From positions 124,001 through 188,000 of the forward strand of contig CAWIMW010000003.1 in assembly GCA_963837365.1 (NCBI GenBank): a stretch of 64,000 bases of DNA, in the 5' to 3' direction. The stretch comes from CAWBXL01 sp963837365. Its GTDB lineage: Bacteria > Acidobacteriota > Terriglobia > Terriglobales > Acidobacteriaceae. The first letter of the stretch is position 1. Every line of letters begins with the position of its first letter. Under the pieces are notes generated by a model. The model had not been told where the DNA came from, ran no database searches, and was given only the letters and a program-made list of their open reading frames with translations. Of the stretch, positions 17,486 through 25,245 are shown piece after piece. The position numbers and the translations under genes are program-made.

Positions 17486-18607
17486 ATGCCAGTACCAATC
17501 TCACAGATGTGGACGGTTGCAACTTACGTCCTCACTCAGAAGATCAAAGGACGCAAGCAGTATCCGCTCGTCCTCATGCTTGAGCCTCTGTTCCGCTGCA
17601 ATCTTGCTTGCGCCGGCTGCGGCAAGATCCAATATCCTGGCCACGTGCTCAAAATGCAGCTCACGCCGGAGGAATGCTTCAAAGCGGTGGACGAATGCGC
17701 AGCGCCGACGGTTTCCATCCCCGGCGGTGAACCGCTCCTGCATCCACAAATCGGCGAGATCGTCGATGGTCTGGTGGCGCGCAAGAAGTACATTTATTTG
17801 TGCACTAACGCGCTACTTCTTAAAGAAAAAATTCACCTATTTAAGCCCAGTAAATATCTGACCTTCTCGGTTCACATGGACGGCCAACGCCAGCACCACG
17901 ATTTCTCAGTCTGCCTGGAAGGCGGGTACGAAAAGGCGGTCGAAGGAATCAAGGAAGCAGTCGCAGGTGGCTTCCGCGTGACCACCAACACGACTCTGTT
18001 CGACGGAGCCGACCCCAAGAGCGTCCGCGCCTTCTTCGACGAGATGATGGATCTGGGCATCGAAGGCATGATGCTCTCGCCGGGATACTCCTATGACAAA
18101 GCTCCCGACCAAAGCCATTTCCTGGGCCGCGCCCGCACCCGCCGTTTGTTCCGCGCAATCCTGTCCAACCGGAAGCCAAACTGGCAGTTCAATTTGTCGC
18201 CGCTATTTCAAGAATTTCTGATGGGCAAGCGCAACTATGCTTGTACCCCGTGGGGTATGCCGACCTACAATGTCTTCGGCTGGCAGAAGCCGTGTTATTT
18301 GCTACAGGACGGCTATGCGGATTCCTTCCAGGAGTTGCTAGCCTCAACCGAGTGGGAAAAATACGGCACCGAATCCGGCAATCCCAAATGCGCGAATTGC
18401 ATGGTGCACAGTGGGTATGAAGCATCGTCGGTAAACGACACTTTTGGATCGCTGCGCGGGTTCATGGCGACCATAAAAGCGACAATCTTCAACCGCTATG
18501 AAGACCCCGCTGCACTCCGTTTACTGGAAGAGCCGGTGCGCCCCATCCACAGCTTCAATCCGTTGGTTCAAATCTCGAGCGAAATAGCCGAGGAGACGCA
18601 GGTTTGA
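17486..18607 (+). CDS. hpnH: Adenosylhopane synthase, radical SAM protein HpnH
   Basis: Radical SAM enzyme that adds the 5'-deoxyadenosyl group to hopene, starting the C35 side chain. The protein has 373 residues; the iron-sulfur cluster motif CxxxCxxC is Cys38, Cys42 and Cys45 (CNLACAGC), and the SPASM-like C-terminal Cys residues (CTPWG, CANCMVH) are present. The position right after shc matches hopanoid loci in other phyla. The downstream gene overlaps its stop codon by 4 bp. Confidence 0.95.
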   Translation: MPVPISQMWTVATYVLTQKIKGRKQYPLVLMLEPLFRCNLACAGCGKIQYPGHVLKMQLTPEECFKAVDECAAPTVSIPGGEPLLHPQIGEIVDGLVARKKYIYLCTNALLLKEKIHLFKPSKYLTFSVHMDGQRQHHDFSVCLEGGYEKAVEGIKEAVAGGFRVTTNTTLFDGADPKSVRAFFDEMMDLGIEGMMLSPGYSYDKAPDQSHFLGRARTRRLFRAILSNRKPNWQFNLSPLFQEFLMGKRNYACTPWGMPTYNVFGWQKPCYLLQDGYADSFQELLASTEWEKYGTESGNPKCANCMVHSGYEASSVNDTFGSLRGFMATIKATIFNRYEDPAALRLLEEPVRPIHSFNPLVQISSEIAEETQV

Positions 18608-19047
18608 GCGGCAGAGAAGCAGGCCGTGAACCTCACAGTCCGGACACCTCCAGCCCCGACTCTCTCGAGGTTGTAGCCGGGTTTCAACACCAAAAGCTGG
18701 AAGGTATGGTGCCGGAGCTGGCGACACCGCAGGAAATTCTCGCCGCCTTGGAGCAGGCCTTCGACTACCGAGGCGATGTGCTCATCACCCGCAAAGACGG
18801 CAGCAAGATTGAAGGTTACATCTTCGACCGCCGGCAGGGAAGATCCCTGGTCGATAGTTTCGCCCGCGTTTTACCCAAGGACGGCGGCGGTAAAGTGGCA
18901 GTTTCCTATGCTGACATTGCAGCCTTGGCCTTCACCGGACGCGACATGGCCGCCGGCAAAAGCTGGGAGAACTGGGTGCGCCAGTATTGGGACAAGAAGG
19001 CCGCAGGAGAGACCGATATTTCACTGCAACCGGAGGAATTGGAATAG
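18604..19047 (+). CDS. Hypothetical protein between hpnH and hpnA
   Basis: A 147-residue soluble protein that I do not recognise. It starts at a TTG overlapping the hpnH stop by 4 bp (TTGA), so it is probably translationally coupled to hpnH. The first 35 residues are polar and probably disordered. The middle (DVLITRKDGSKIEGYIFDRR ... VSYADIAALAFTG) has alternating strands and a turn pattern reminiscent of a small SH3/Sm-like beta barrel, and the end is acidic. There is no signal peptide or membrane segment. Its placement inside the hopanoid operon suggests a role tied to HpnH or the locus, but no function can be stated from sequence. Confidence 0.75.
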   Translation: MSGREAGREPHSPDTSSPDSLEVVAGFQHQKLEGMVPELATPQEILAALEQAFDYRGDVLITRKDGSKIEGYIFDRRQGRSLVDSFARVLPKDGGGKVAVSYADIAALAFTGRDMAAGKSWENWVRQYWDKKAAGETDISLQPEELE

Positions 19048-19117
19048 AAGCCGTCAGCTATCAGCCATCAGCTTCCAGCCAAAGCTGACGGCTGATCGCT
19101 GATAGCTGACAGCTTTT
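19048..19117. repeat. Word-based palindromic spacer (CAGCTATCAGC type)
   Basis: The spacer before hpnA consists of repeated CAGCTATCAGC / GCTGATAGCTG words on both strands and folds back on itself around 19080. It belongs with the CTAGC-type spacers by style, not by exact sequence. Confidence 0.7.
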
Positions 19118-20107
19118 ATGAAAGCCTTCGTTACAGGTGCAACCGGTTTTGTGGGCAGCCATGTGGCCCGCGTATTAGCAGAAAAAGGTGCCGAGCTGCG
19201 ACTGCTGGTTCGCTCCACCAGCAACTTAAAGAATATCGAAGGCCTGAATGCGGAGCGCGTGGTCGGCGATTTGCGTGATCCGCAATCGCTGGAGACAGCG
19301 ATGTCCGGTTGCGATGCGGTCTTTCATGTGGCTGCGGATTACCGGCTGTGGGTGCGCGATCCTGATCAGATGTATCGGGCCAATGTTGAGGGAACAAGGG
19401 CGCTGTTGAATGCCGCCAGAAAAAGTGGCGTCCGCCGGGTGGTTTTTACCTCTAGCGTGGCTACGATGGGATTCACTTCGAATGGCAGCGTGGCGGATGA
19501 GAGTTCTCCAGTATCGCTCGACAACATGATCGGGCCCTATAAACGCTCGAAGTTCATGGCCGAGCAAGTGGCGATGGAGGCAGGGCGGAGCGGGATGGAT
19601 GTGGTGACCGTCAATCCCACAACGCCAGTGGGGGACTGCGATATCAAGCCGACCCCAACTGGGCGCATCGTGGTGGATTTCTTAAAGAAGAAATTTCCGG
19701 CCTACGTGGATACGGGATTGAATCTGGTGGATGTAGACGAGTGCGCGCGCGGACACGTCGAAGCATTCGAAAAAGGGAAGAGCGGCGAGCGTTACATTCT
19801 TGGTGGCGAGAACCTGACCCTGAAGCAGATTCTGGACAAGCTGGGTGCGATCACGGGGCTGCCCTCGCCGACGATCAAAGTGCCGTATGTGGTGGCCCTG
19901 GCCACAGGCGTGGTGGATGAGGTTTTCACCGGCCGGCTGCTCGGGAAAGAGCCGCGCGCCACGATTGACGCAGTGCGCATGGGCCGCAAGAAGATGTTTG
20001 TGACCTCCGCCAAAGCGGAACGTGAATTAGGCTGGAAACTGGTTCCTGTAGATAACGCATTACGGCGCGCAGTCGAGTGGTTTACAGCGAATAATTATGC
20101 TGCATAA
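19118..20107 (+). CDS. hpnA: Hopanoid-associated NAD-dependent epimerase/dehydratase HpnA
   Basis: A 329-residue extended short-chain dehydrogenase. The Rossmann loop is GATGFVGSHVA at residues 7-17, with the catalytic region SSVATMGF and YKRSKFMAE (YxxxK-type). The family (HpnA) is regularly found in hopanoid loci and is proposed to act on sugar or side-chain groups, but its reaction is not well established. The ATG start follows the palindromic spacer. It is followed by hpnG. Confidence 0.88.
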   Translation: MKAFVTGATGFVGSHVARVLAEKGAELRLLVRSTSNLKNIEGLNAERVVGDLRDPQSLETAMSGCDAVFHVAADYRLWVRDPDQMYRANVEGTRALLNAARKSGVRRVVFTSSVATMGFTSNGSVADESSPVSLDNMIGPYKRSKFMAEQVAMEAGRSGMDVVTVNPTTPVGDCDIKPTPTGRIVVDFLKKKFPAYVDTGLNLVDVDECARGHVEAFEKGKSGERYILGGENLTLKQILDKLGAITGLPSPTIKVPYVVALATGVVDEVFTGRLLGKEPRATIDAVRMGRKKMFVTSAKAERELGWKLVPVDNALRRAVEWFTANNYAA

Positions 20108-20189
20108 GCAAAACCGGGAGGGCACGACTTCCAGTCCTGCCAAAAGCCTTTCGCAGAACGACCATGCATTTCCGCTTTAGTTGGCATGA

Positions 20190-20912
20190 ATGTTGGAAAA
20201 TTACAAAATTGCCATCGTCGCAGCCATGGAGCGCGAAGTCTGGCCACTGGTGAAAGACTGGCCGACAGCCAGCCGGCAACACGATGGCCGCACCTTCAAG
20301 TTCTTTGAAAAGTCGCCAGTTGTCTTGCTGTGCGGAGGAATTGGTTCCGAAGCGGCCCGGCGCGCTGCGGAAGCCGTGATCGGCTTGTATCAGCCCAGGG
20401 TGGTAATTTCTGCTGGCTTTGCCGGTGGACTGGATTCGTCCCTGAGTGCTGGTGACATGCTGACTCCGCGTCACGTAGTCGATGCCAGTGACGGCAGCCG
20501 CACCGATTCCGGCGTGGGCGACGGAGTTTTGGTCAGCTTTGCAGCTGTGGCCGATGTCGAGCAGAAAGCCAAACTGGCCGACGCCTACGGCGCTCACGCG
20601 GTGGACATGGAAGCAGCCGCAGTGGCCCGCAGTGCGGAAGTGCACGGAACCAGGTTTTTGGCGTGCAAAGTGATTTCTGACACGCGCAATTCACGCCTCC
20701 CGCCCATCATGCAGTTTGTGCGCAATGGGAGCTTCAACACAGCGGGTTTTGCGGCGCATATCGCGATTCGGCCCTGGCTTTGGTGGAGTGTAGTGAAGTT
20801 GGCGCAGAATAGTGCTGTGGCGGCCAAGGTGCTGAGCGAGGCTTTAGCGGATCCGAAGCTGGCTGCGATGCACCAGGATAATGCACCCAATGAATTGTCA
20901 TTCCGACGATGA
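20190..20912 (+). CDS. hpnG: Adenosylhopane nucleosidase HpnG
   Basis: A 240-residue protein of the purine/uridine phosphorylase and nucleosidase superfamily. HpnG removes adenine from adenosylhopane, giving (phospho)ribosylhopane. The N-terminus KIAIVAAMEREVWPLV and the segment AVDMEAAAVARSA, with the ribose-binding Met-Glu, are diagnostic. The last five codons and the stop (20898-20912, ending ...SFRR) lie inside the GTCATTCCGAC repeat that starts at 20895, so the repeat defines the C-terminus. Confidence 0.9.
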   Translation: MLENYKIAIVAAMEREVWPLVKDWPTASRQHDGRTFKFFEKSPVVLLCGGIGSEAARRAAEAVIGLYQPRVVISAGFAGGLDSSLSAGDMLTPRHVVDASDGSRTDSGVGDGVLVSFAAVADVEQKAKLADAYGAHAVDMEAAAVARSAEVHGTRFLACKVISDTRNSRLPPIMQFVRNGSFNTAGFAAHIAIRPWLWWSVVKLAQNSAVAAKVLSEALADPKLAAMHQDNAPNELSFRR

Positions 20913-21018
20913 GCGAAGCGAAGAGGAGGAACCTGCTTTTTTGCCAACAGCATTCAAGATGATGGCCAGCAAAAACAGATTCCTCCTTGGCGCTGCGCGC
21001 CTCGTCGGAATGACAAAG
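20895..21018. repeat. Imperfect inverted repeat (GTCATTCCGAC family)
   Basis: The left arm starts TTGTCATTCCGACGATGAGC at 20895 and runs to about 20945; the right arm, about 20967-21018, ends CTCGTCGGAATGACAAAG. The arms match imperfectly, unlike the perfect copy at 7707-7833. It overlaps the 3' end of hpnG and fills most of the spacer before the first dehydrogenase gene. Confidence 0.85.
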
Positions 21019-21043
21019 TTGATAATTAGAACGTAAACAACAT

Positions 21044-22168
21044 ATGTCAGTAGCCCGAGAAATCGCAGTCGAAGACCAAATCCAAGCAATCCCCACCACC
21101 ATGCAGGCGCTGGTCTATCGTGGCGTGAATGACGTCCGTGTAGAAACCGTTCCCGTGCCAAAAATCGACCCGGGTGAATTGCTGGTCCGAGTTCACACCT
21201 GCGGCATCTGCGGTACCGACTTGAAGAAGATCGCCACCGGCTCGCACTCCGCCCCCCGTATCTTCGGTCACGAAATCGCGGGCATGGTCGCTGCGGTCGG
21301 AGAGGGTGTCCGCGGCTGGAAGCCTGGAGACCGGTTGATGGTCTTCCATCACATCCCGTGCCGCGAGTGTTTCTACTGCCGTCACAAGACCTTTGCCCAG
21401 TGCGAGACGTACAAGAAAGTGGGCTGCACCGCAGGTTTCGAACCCGCAGGCGGCGGATTCGCTGAATACCTCCGGGTAATGGATTGGATTGTAGCCAAAG
21501 GCACGGTGCGCATCCCTGATGGCGTCTCCTTTGAGCAGGCGTGCTTTGTTGAGCCAGTAAACACCTGCATGAAGGGAATCGAGAACTTGGCGCTGCGCCA
21601 GGGAGAGACTGTTCTGGTCATCGGCCAGGGCCCTATCGGTATCATTTTGGGAACTTTAGCCAAAAGGGCGGGGGCCACCGTGGTCACTACCGATTTGTAT
21701 CCCCAGAGGCTTACAATAGCCAAAGACCTCGGCCTGACAATTGGGATTGATGCTTCGCGCGCCGACGCGGTGAAAGTAGTGCGCGAAATGACTGAAGGTC
21801 GGGGTGCGGACGCCGCAATATTGGCGGTCGGCGGAAATAAGTTGATCCGCACGACCATGGAAGCTGTGCGCCCGGGTGGGAGAGTTCTGTTGTTTGCCCA
21901 GACGGCACGCGCCGAGGCCATGATCGATCCCGCAGCGGTTTGTGTCGACGAAAAGACGCTGCTGGGTTCGTACAGTGCATCTATAGAGTTACAGGAAGAG
22001 TCGGTTCGTTTTGTGATGGATCGGGAAATGAACTTGGAACGTCTTATCAGTCACCGGTATTCTCTTGCAGATGGTGTGAAAGCTGTGGAACTGGCTGCCC
22101 ATCCGCAGCCGGATTCGATGAAGATTGCCATTCAGCCCGGCAGTTCATGGGGAGGAAGTTCACTGTGA
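21044..22168 (+). CDS. Zinc-dependent MDR dehydrogenase, first of a tandem pair
   Basis: A 374-residue medium-chain alcohol dehydrogenase. The catalytic zinc region is CGICGTD and FGHEIAG; the structural zinc motif CRECFYC...C has all four cysteines. The nucleotide loop is GQGPIG, and the second strand ends in an Asp (TTDLYPQR), which suggests NAD rather than NADP. Related enzymes oxidise or reduce polyols (sorbitol, threonine dehydrogenase-like). It is placed between hpnG and hpnC and overlaps the next dehydrogenase by 4 bp, so a side-chain redox step on ribosylhopane or a related intermediate is a reasonable guess, not shown. Confidence 0.85.
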   Translation: MSVAREIAVEDQIQAIPTTMQALVYRGVNDVRVETVPVPKIDPGELLVRVHTCGICGTDLKKIATGSHSAPRIFGHEIAGMVAAVGEGVRGWKPGDRLMVFHHIPCRECFYCRHKTFAQCETYKKVGCTAGFEPAGGGFAEYLRVMDWIVAKGTVRIPDGVSFEQACFVEPVNTCMKGIENLALRQGETVLVIGQGPIGIILGTLAKRAGATVVTTDLYPQRLTIAKDLGLTIGIDASRADAVKVVREMTEGRGADAAILAVGGNKLIRTTMEAVRPGGRVLLFAQTARAEAMIDPAAVCVDEKTLLGSYSASIELQEESVRFVMDREMNLERLISHRYSLADGVKAVELAAHPQPDSMKIAIQPGSSWGGSSL

Positions 22169-23214
22169 ACGGAAAGATGACGGCCGCCGTCCTCTACGGC
22201 AAGGAAGATGTAAAGATCGAGAAAGTCCCAATTCCTCGAGTTAGCGACGGGGAAGTATTGGTCAAGGTCCAGGTAGCACTGACTTGCGGGACTGATTTGA
22301 AGGTCTATCAGCGCGGCTACCACGCGCGAATGATCGTTCCTCCGGCCCTGTTTGGGCATGAATTGGCAGGAGTGATTGATGATGTTGGCCCCGGCGTCCG
22401 CGGATTTAAAAAGGGCATGCGGGTCGTGGCGCTGAACTCAGCGCCCTGCCAGACGTGTTTCTATTGTTCCAAGCACCAGGAAAATCTCTGCGAAGATCTG
22501 CTGTTCAACAACGGCGCCTACGCTGAATACATCCGCATCCCGCGCCGCATCGTTGAGCAGAACATGCTCGCCATCCCGCCCAACATGAGCTACGAAGAGG
22601 CTGCCATGATCGAGCCTCTGGCCTGCGTGTTGCGCGGTCTGCATGAGACCAAGGTTGAAATCGGCGATACCGTTACCGTGATTGGCGGGGGCCCGATTGG
22701 GTTGATGTTTGTTCAGGTCGCCAAAGCCATCGGTTGCAAAGTCATTTCCGTAGTTAAGCGCGATGCTCAGGTCACCGCCGCGAAGAACCTGGGCGCGCAC
22801 GAAGTAGTGCAACTCGGCAAGGCAGCCAATCCGGTGGAAGCGGTGCGTATGTTATCACCCGAAAGGCGTGGTTCTGATGTGGTGGTAGAAGCCGTCGGCC
22901 GCCCCGAGGCGTGGGAGTGGGCGATTGACATGGTCCGCAAGGGCGGCACCGTCAACTTGTTTGGCGGTTGCGCCAATGGAACCAAGGTCCAGTTAGATAC
23001 CACTCGCCTGCATTATTCAGAAATTACCTTAAAGGCCACGTTCCATCACACGCCGGAGACGGTACGCAAGGCCTTTGCTCTGATGGCGGAGAAGAAAATC
23101 CGTTCGACGGACTACATAACCGGCGAAGCGCCGCTTTCGCGTTTACAGCAGGTCCTTCGCCACATGCTGAATCGCAACGGCGATATTAAGACAGCCATTA
23201 TCCCCGGGCACTGA
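22165..23214 (+). CDS. Zinc-dependent MDR dehydrogenase, second of a tandem pair
   Basis: A 349-residue enzyme related to the preceding one. The catalytic zinc region is CGTDLK and FGHELAG; the structural zinc motif is CQTCFYC...C; the nucleotide loop is GGGPIG. The second strand ends in Val-Lys-Arg (VVKRDAQ) instead of an Asp, which favours NADP. I chose the GTG at 22165 because GGAGG (22150-22154) precedes it and it overlaps the upstream stop as GTGA; the open frame extends further upstream but only inside the previous gene. The different cofactor preferences suggest the pair performs two distinct steps or an oxidation and reduction couple. Confidence 0.83.
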   Translation: MNGKMTAAVLYGKEDVKIEKVPIPRVSDGEVLVKVQVALTCGTDLKVYQRGYHARMIVPPALFGHELAGVIDDVGPGVRGFKKGMRVVALNSAPCQTCFYCSKHQENLCEDLLFNNGAYAEYIRIPRRIVEQNMLAIPPNMSYEEAAMIEPLACVLRGLHETKVEIGDTVTVIGGGPIGLMFVQVAKAIGCKVISVVKRDAQVTAAKNLGAHEVVQLGKAANPVEAVRMLSPERRGSDVVVEAVGRPEAWEWAIDMVRKGGTVNLFGGCANGTKVQLDTTRLHYSEITLKATFHHTPETVRKAFALMAEKKIRSTDYITGEAPLSRLQQVLRHMLNRNGDIKTAIIPGH

Positions 23215-23267
23215 GTACAGTCCGCCCCCGGTTGCCAAATTCTTGGTCCGAGGCCAGAGACTCGGAA

Positions 23268-23369
23268 AGCACAATGTGTTTTACCCCGAAGGGCGGAATA
23301 TTGCAGCCCGGGCGGTAAGCCCTGAGTAAGAGTTCCAATGAGCGAGTCCCGAAGGGACGGCGGAAAAAC
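23268..23369. repeat. CCCGAAGGG-type repeat
   Basis: The spacer before hpnC contains CCCCGAAGGGCGGAA near 23285 and GTCCCGAAGGGACGGCGGAA near 23347, two related short palindromes around an internal GCCCGGGC-like core. No gene is visible in the 157-bp gap. Confidence 0.6.
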
Positions 23370-23371
23370 GA

Positions 23372-24310
23372 ATGTCTTCAGTCGCCAGCAACGTTACTGT
23401 ACCCACCCCGGCCTCCGGCTGGAGTGCGTTGCCTGCGGAATACGCCATTCCGGATTCGCCTCCCTCGTTAGCTGAGGCGCAGGAGTATTGCCGCCGCCTG
23501 GCACGCACCCACTACGAAAATTTTTCCGTCGCCAGTTGGTTTCTTCCCGCGCGCCTACGGCAACATTTCTTTAATGTGTACGCTTATTGCCGGATCTCCG
23601 ACGATCTTGGCGATGAAGTTGGCAATCCCCAAGCATCCTTGCAATTGCTCGATCAGTGGGAGGTCGAACTCAACGCCTGCTACCAAGGCAATCCCCGCCA
23701 TCCGGTTTTCGTAGCTCTTCGTGAGACCATCACGGCTTTAGACATTCCGCCGGTCCCATTTGCAAACCTGCTCAAAGCCTTTCGCCAGGACCAGTCCGTC
23801 ACACGCTACTCGACTTTCGACGATCTGCTTGGCTACTGCCTGAATTCGGCCAACCCGGTTGGCCATCTTGTGCTGTATCTTTGCGGCTACCGCGACGCCG
23901 AGCGTCAGCAACTGTCTGATTTTACCTGTACGGCTCTCCAACTCGCGAACTTCTGGCAGGACGTGAGCGTGGACTATGCCAAAGGCCGCATCTACGTTCC
24001 ACTCGAAGACCTCCAGCGTTACGGCCTGGGCGAAACCGATATTGCAAGCGGCAAAAACACCGCCGCCTTCTGCAATCTGATGAGCTTTGAAGTGCAGCGG
24101 GCGCGGGATTGGTTTTTTCAGGGATTCCCGCTGGTGGACAAAGTGGACCGTGAGCTTGCGATTGACCTTGAATTATTCAGCCGCGGGGGATTGGAAATTC
24201 TCAAAGCCATTGAACACCAGGGATACGCAGTCTTAGGCCGCCGCCCCGCAGTTTCCAAGACGCGCAAATTGCTGCTTGTGGCCCGCGCGGCGCTGGGGAA
24301 GCTGCTATGA
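23372..24310 (+). CDS. hpnC: Hydroxysqualene synthase HpnC
   Basis: A 312-residue member of the squalene/phytoene synthase family. HpnC converts presqualene diphosphate to hydroxysqualene in the three-enzyme bacterial squalene route. The first Asp-rich motif is SDDLGDE and the second is WQDVSVDYAKGR. The gene overlaps hpnD by 4 bp (ATGA), and together with hpnE the order C-D-E is that of other hopanoid producers, which separates it from phytoene synthase. Confidence 0.93.
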   Translation: MSSVASNVTVPTPASGWSALPAEYAIPDSPPSLAEAQEYCRRLARTHYENFSVASWFLPARLRQHFFNVYAYCRISDDLGDEVGNPQASLQLLDQWEVELNACYQGNPRHPVFVALRETITALDIPPVPFANLLKAFRQDQSVTRYSTFDDLLGYCLNSANPVGHLVLYLCGYRDAERQQLSDFTCTALQLANFWQDVSVDYAKGRIYVPLEDLQRYGLGETDIASGKNTAAFCNLMSFEVQRARDWFFQGFPLVDKVDRELAIDLELFSRGGLEILKAIEHQGYAVLGRRPAVSKTRKLLLVARAALGKLL

Positions 24311-25245
24311 GCACCGCGGTCCAGCATGCTCCGGAGTTCGCTCCAACCCCATCGCAGCTTGCGATTGCCTACTCGGTGTGTCGCGGCATCACCCGCGCTG
24401 CCGCCAAAAATTTCTACTATGCCTTCCTGGTCCTGCCAAAATCCAAACGGCGGGCTCTCTGCGCAGTCTATGCCTTCATGCGGCGGTGCGATGACATTGC
24501 CGATGATCCCGGCATGACTTTTTCCGAGCGCCAGCAGAAATTGCAGACTTGGCTGGATGCCCTTCACCGCGCACAACTCGGTCATCCCACCGACGATCCA
24601 GTGCTACTGGCCCTGAACGATGCTCAGCACCGGTTCTCCATCCCTCCGGCATTGCTGGACCAGCTTGCACACGGTACGGGAATGGACATTATTGAGGAAG
24701 CACAAGCGGCGGAACAAGCGGGGACCTATACCCATCTGCAATACAAAACCTTTGCGGATCTGCGGCTCTATTGCTATCGCGTGGCATCGGTCGTGGGGTT
24801 GGTCTGCATACGCGTATTCGGTTATCGCGATCCCGCTGCCGAGAAACTGGCGGAGGAACTTGGCCTCGCATTCCAGCTCACCAATATTATTCGTGATGTG
24901 AAGGAGGACTATTCGCTCGGCCGCGTCTATTTGCCGGAAGAAGACTTGGCAAAGTTCGATATTCAGTCAGCGGAGTTCCGGTCTTCGCTCGACTCCTCGC
25001 GCATGCGGTTGGTGTTGAAAGCGGAGGCGGACCGAGCCCGCGAGTACTATGCAGCAGCCGACAGACTGGTCCCGTTGATTGATGAGGACAGCCAGCCTGC
25101 ACTCTGGGTCCTGTCTACCATTTACCGGCGGCTCCTGGAAAAAATCACCCGCCTGCAATACGACGTCTTCAGCCAGAAAATCAGTCTTACCACACGCGAA
25201 AAGTTAGTAATTCTGGGGAAGGGATTTGCAAGGCGATTGGTGTGA
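24307..25245 (+). CDS. hpnD: Presqualene diphosphate synthase HpnD
   Basis: A 312-residue squalene/phytoene synthase-family enzyme that condenses two farnesyl diphosphates to presqualene diphosphate. The Asp motifs are RRCDDIADD and NIIRDVKEDYSLGR, both intact. The start overlaps hpnC by 4 bp and the stop overlaps hpnE, indicating a tightly coupled operon. Confidence 0.94.
   Translation: MSTAVQHAPEFAPTPSQLAIAYSVCRGITRAAAKNFYYAFLVLPKSKRRALCAVYAFMRRCDDIADDPGMTFSERQQKLQTWLDALHRAQLGHPTDDPVLLALNDAQHRFSIPPALLDQLAHGTGMDIIEEAQAAEQAGTYTHLQYKTFADLRLYCYRVASVVGLVCIRVFGYRDPAAEKLAEELGLAFQLTNIIRDVKEDYSLGRVYLPEEDLAKFDIQSAEFRSSLDSSRMRLVLKAEADRAREYYAAADRLVPLIDEDSQPALWVLSTIYRRLLEKITRLQYDVFSQKISLTTREKLVILGKGFARRLV

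Noticed and set aside
21940..22164. Longer start of the second dehydrogenase
   Set aside because: That region is the coding sequence of the first dehydrogenase in another frame; GTG 22165 with GGAGG fits better.
23372..25245. Phytoene synthases of a carotenoid pathway
   Set aside because: hpnC and hpnD share the fold with phytoene synthase, but their C-D-E order with hpnE beside shc and hpnH fits the squalene route.
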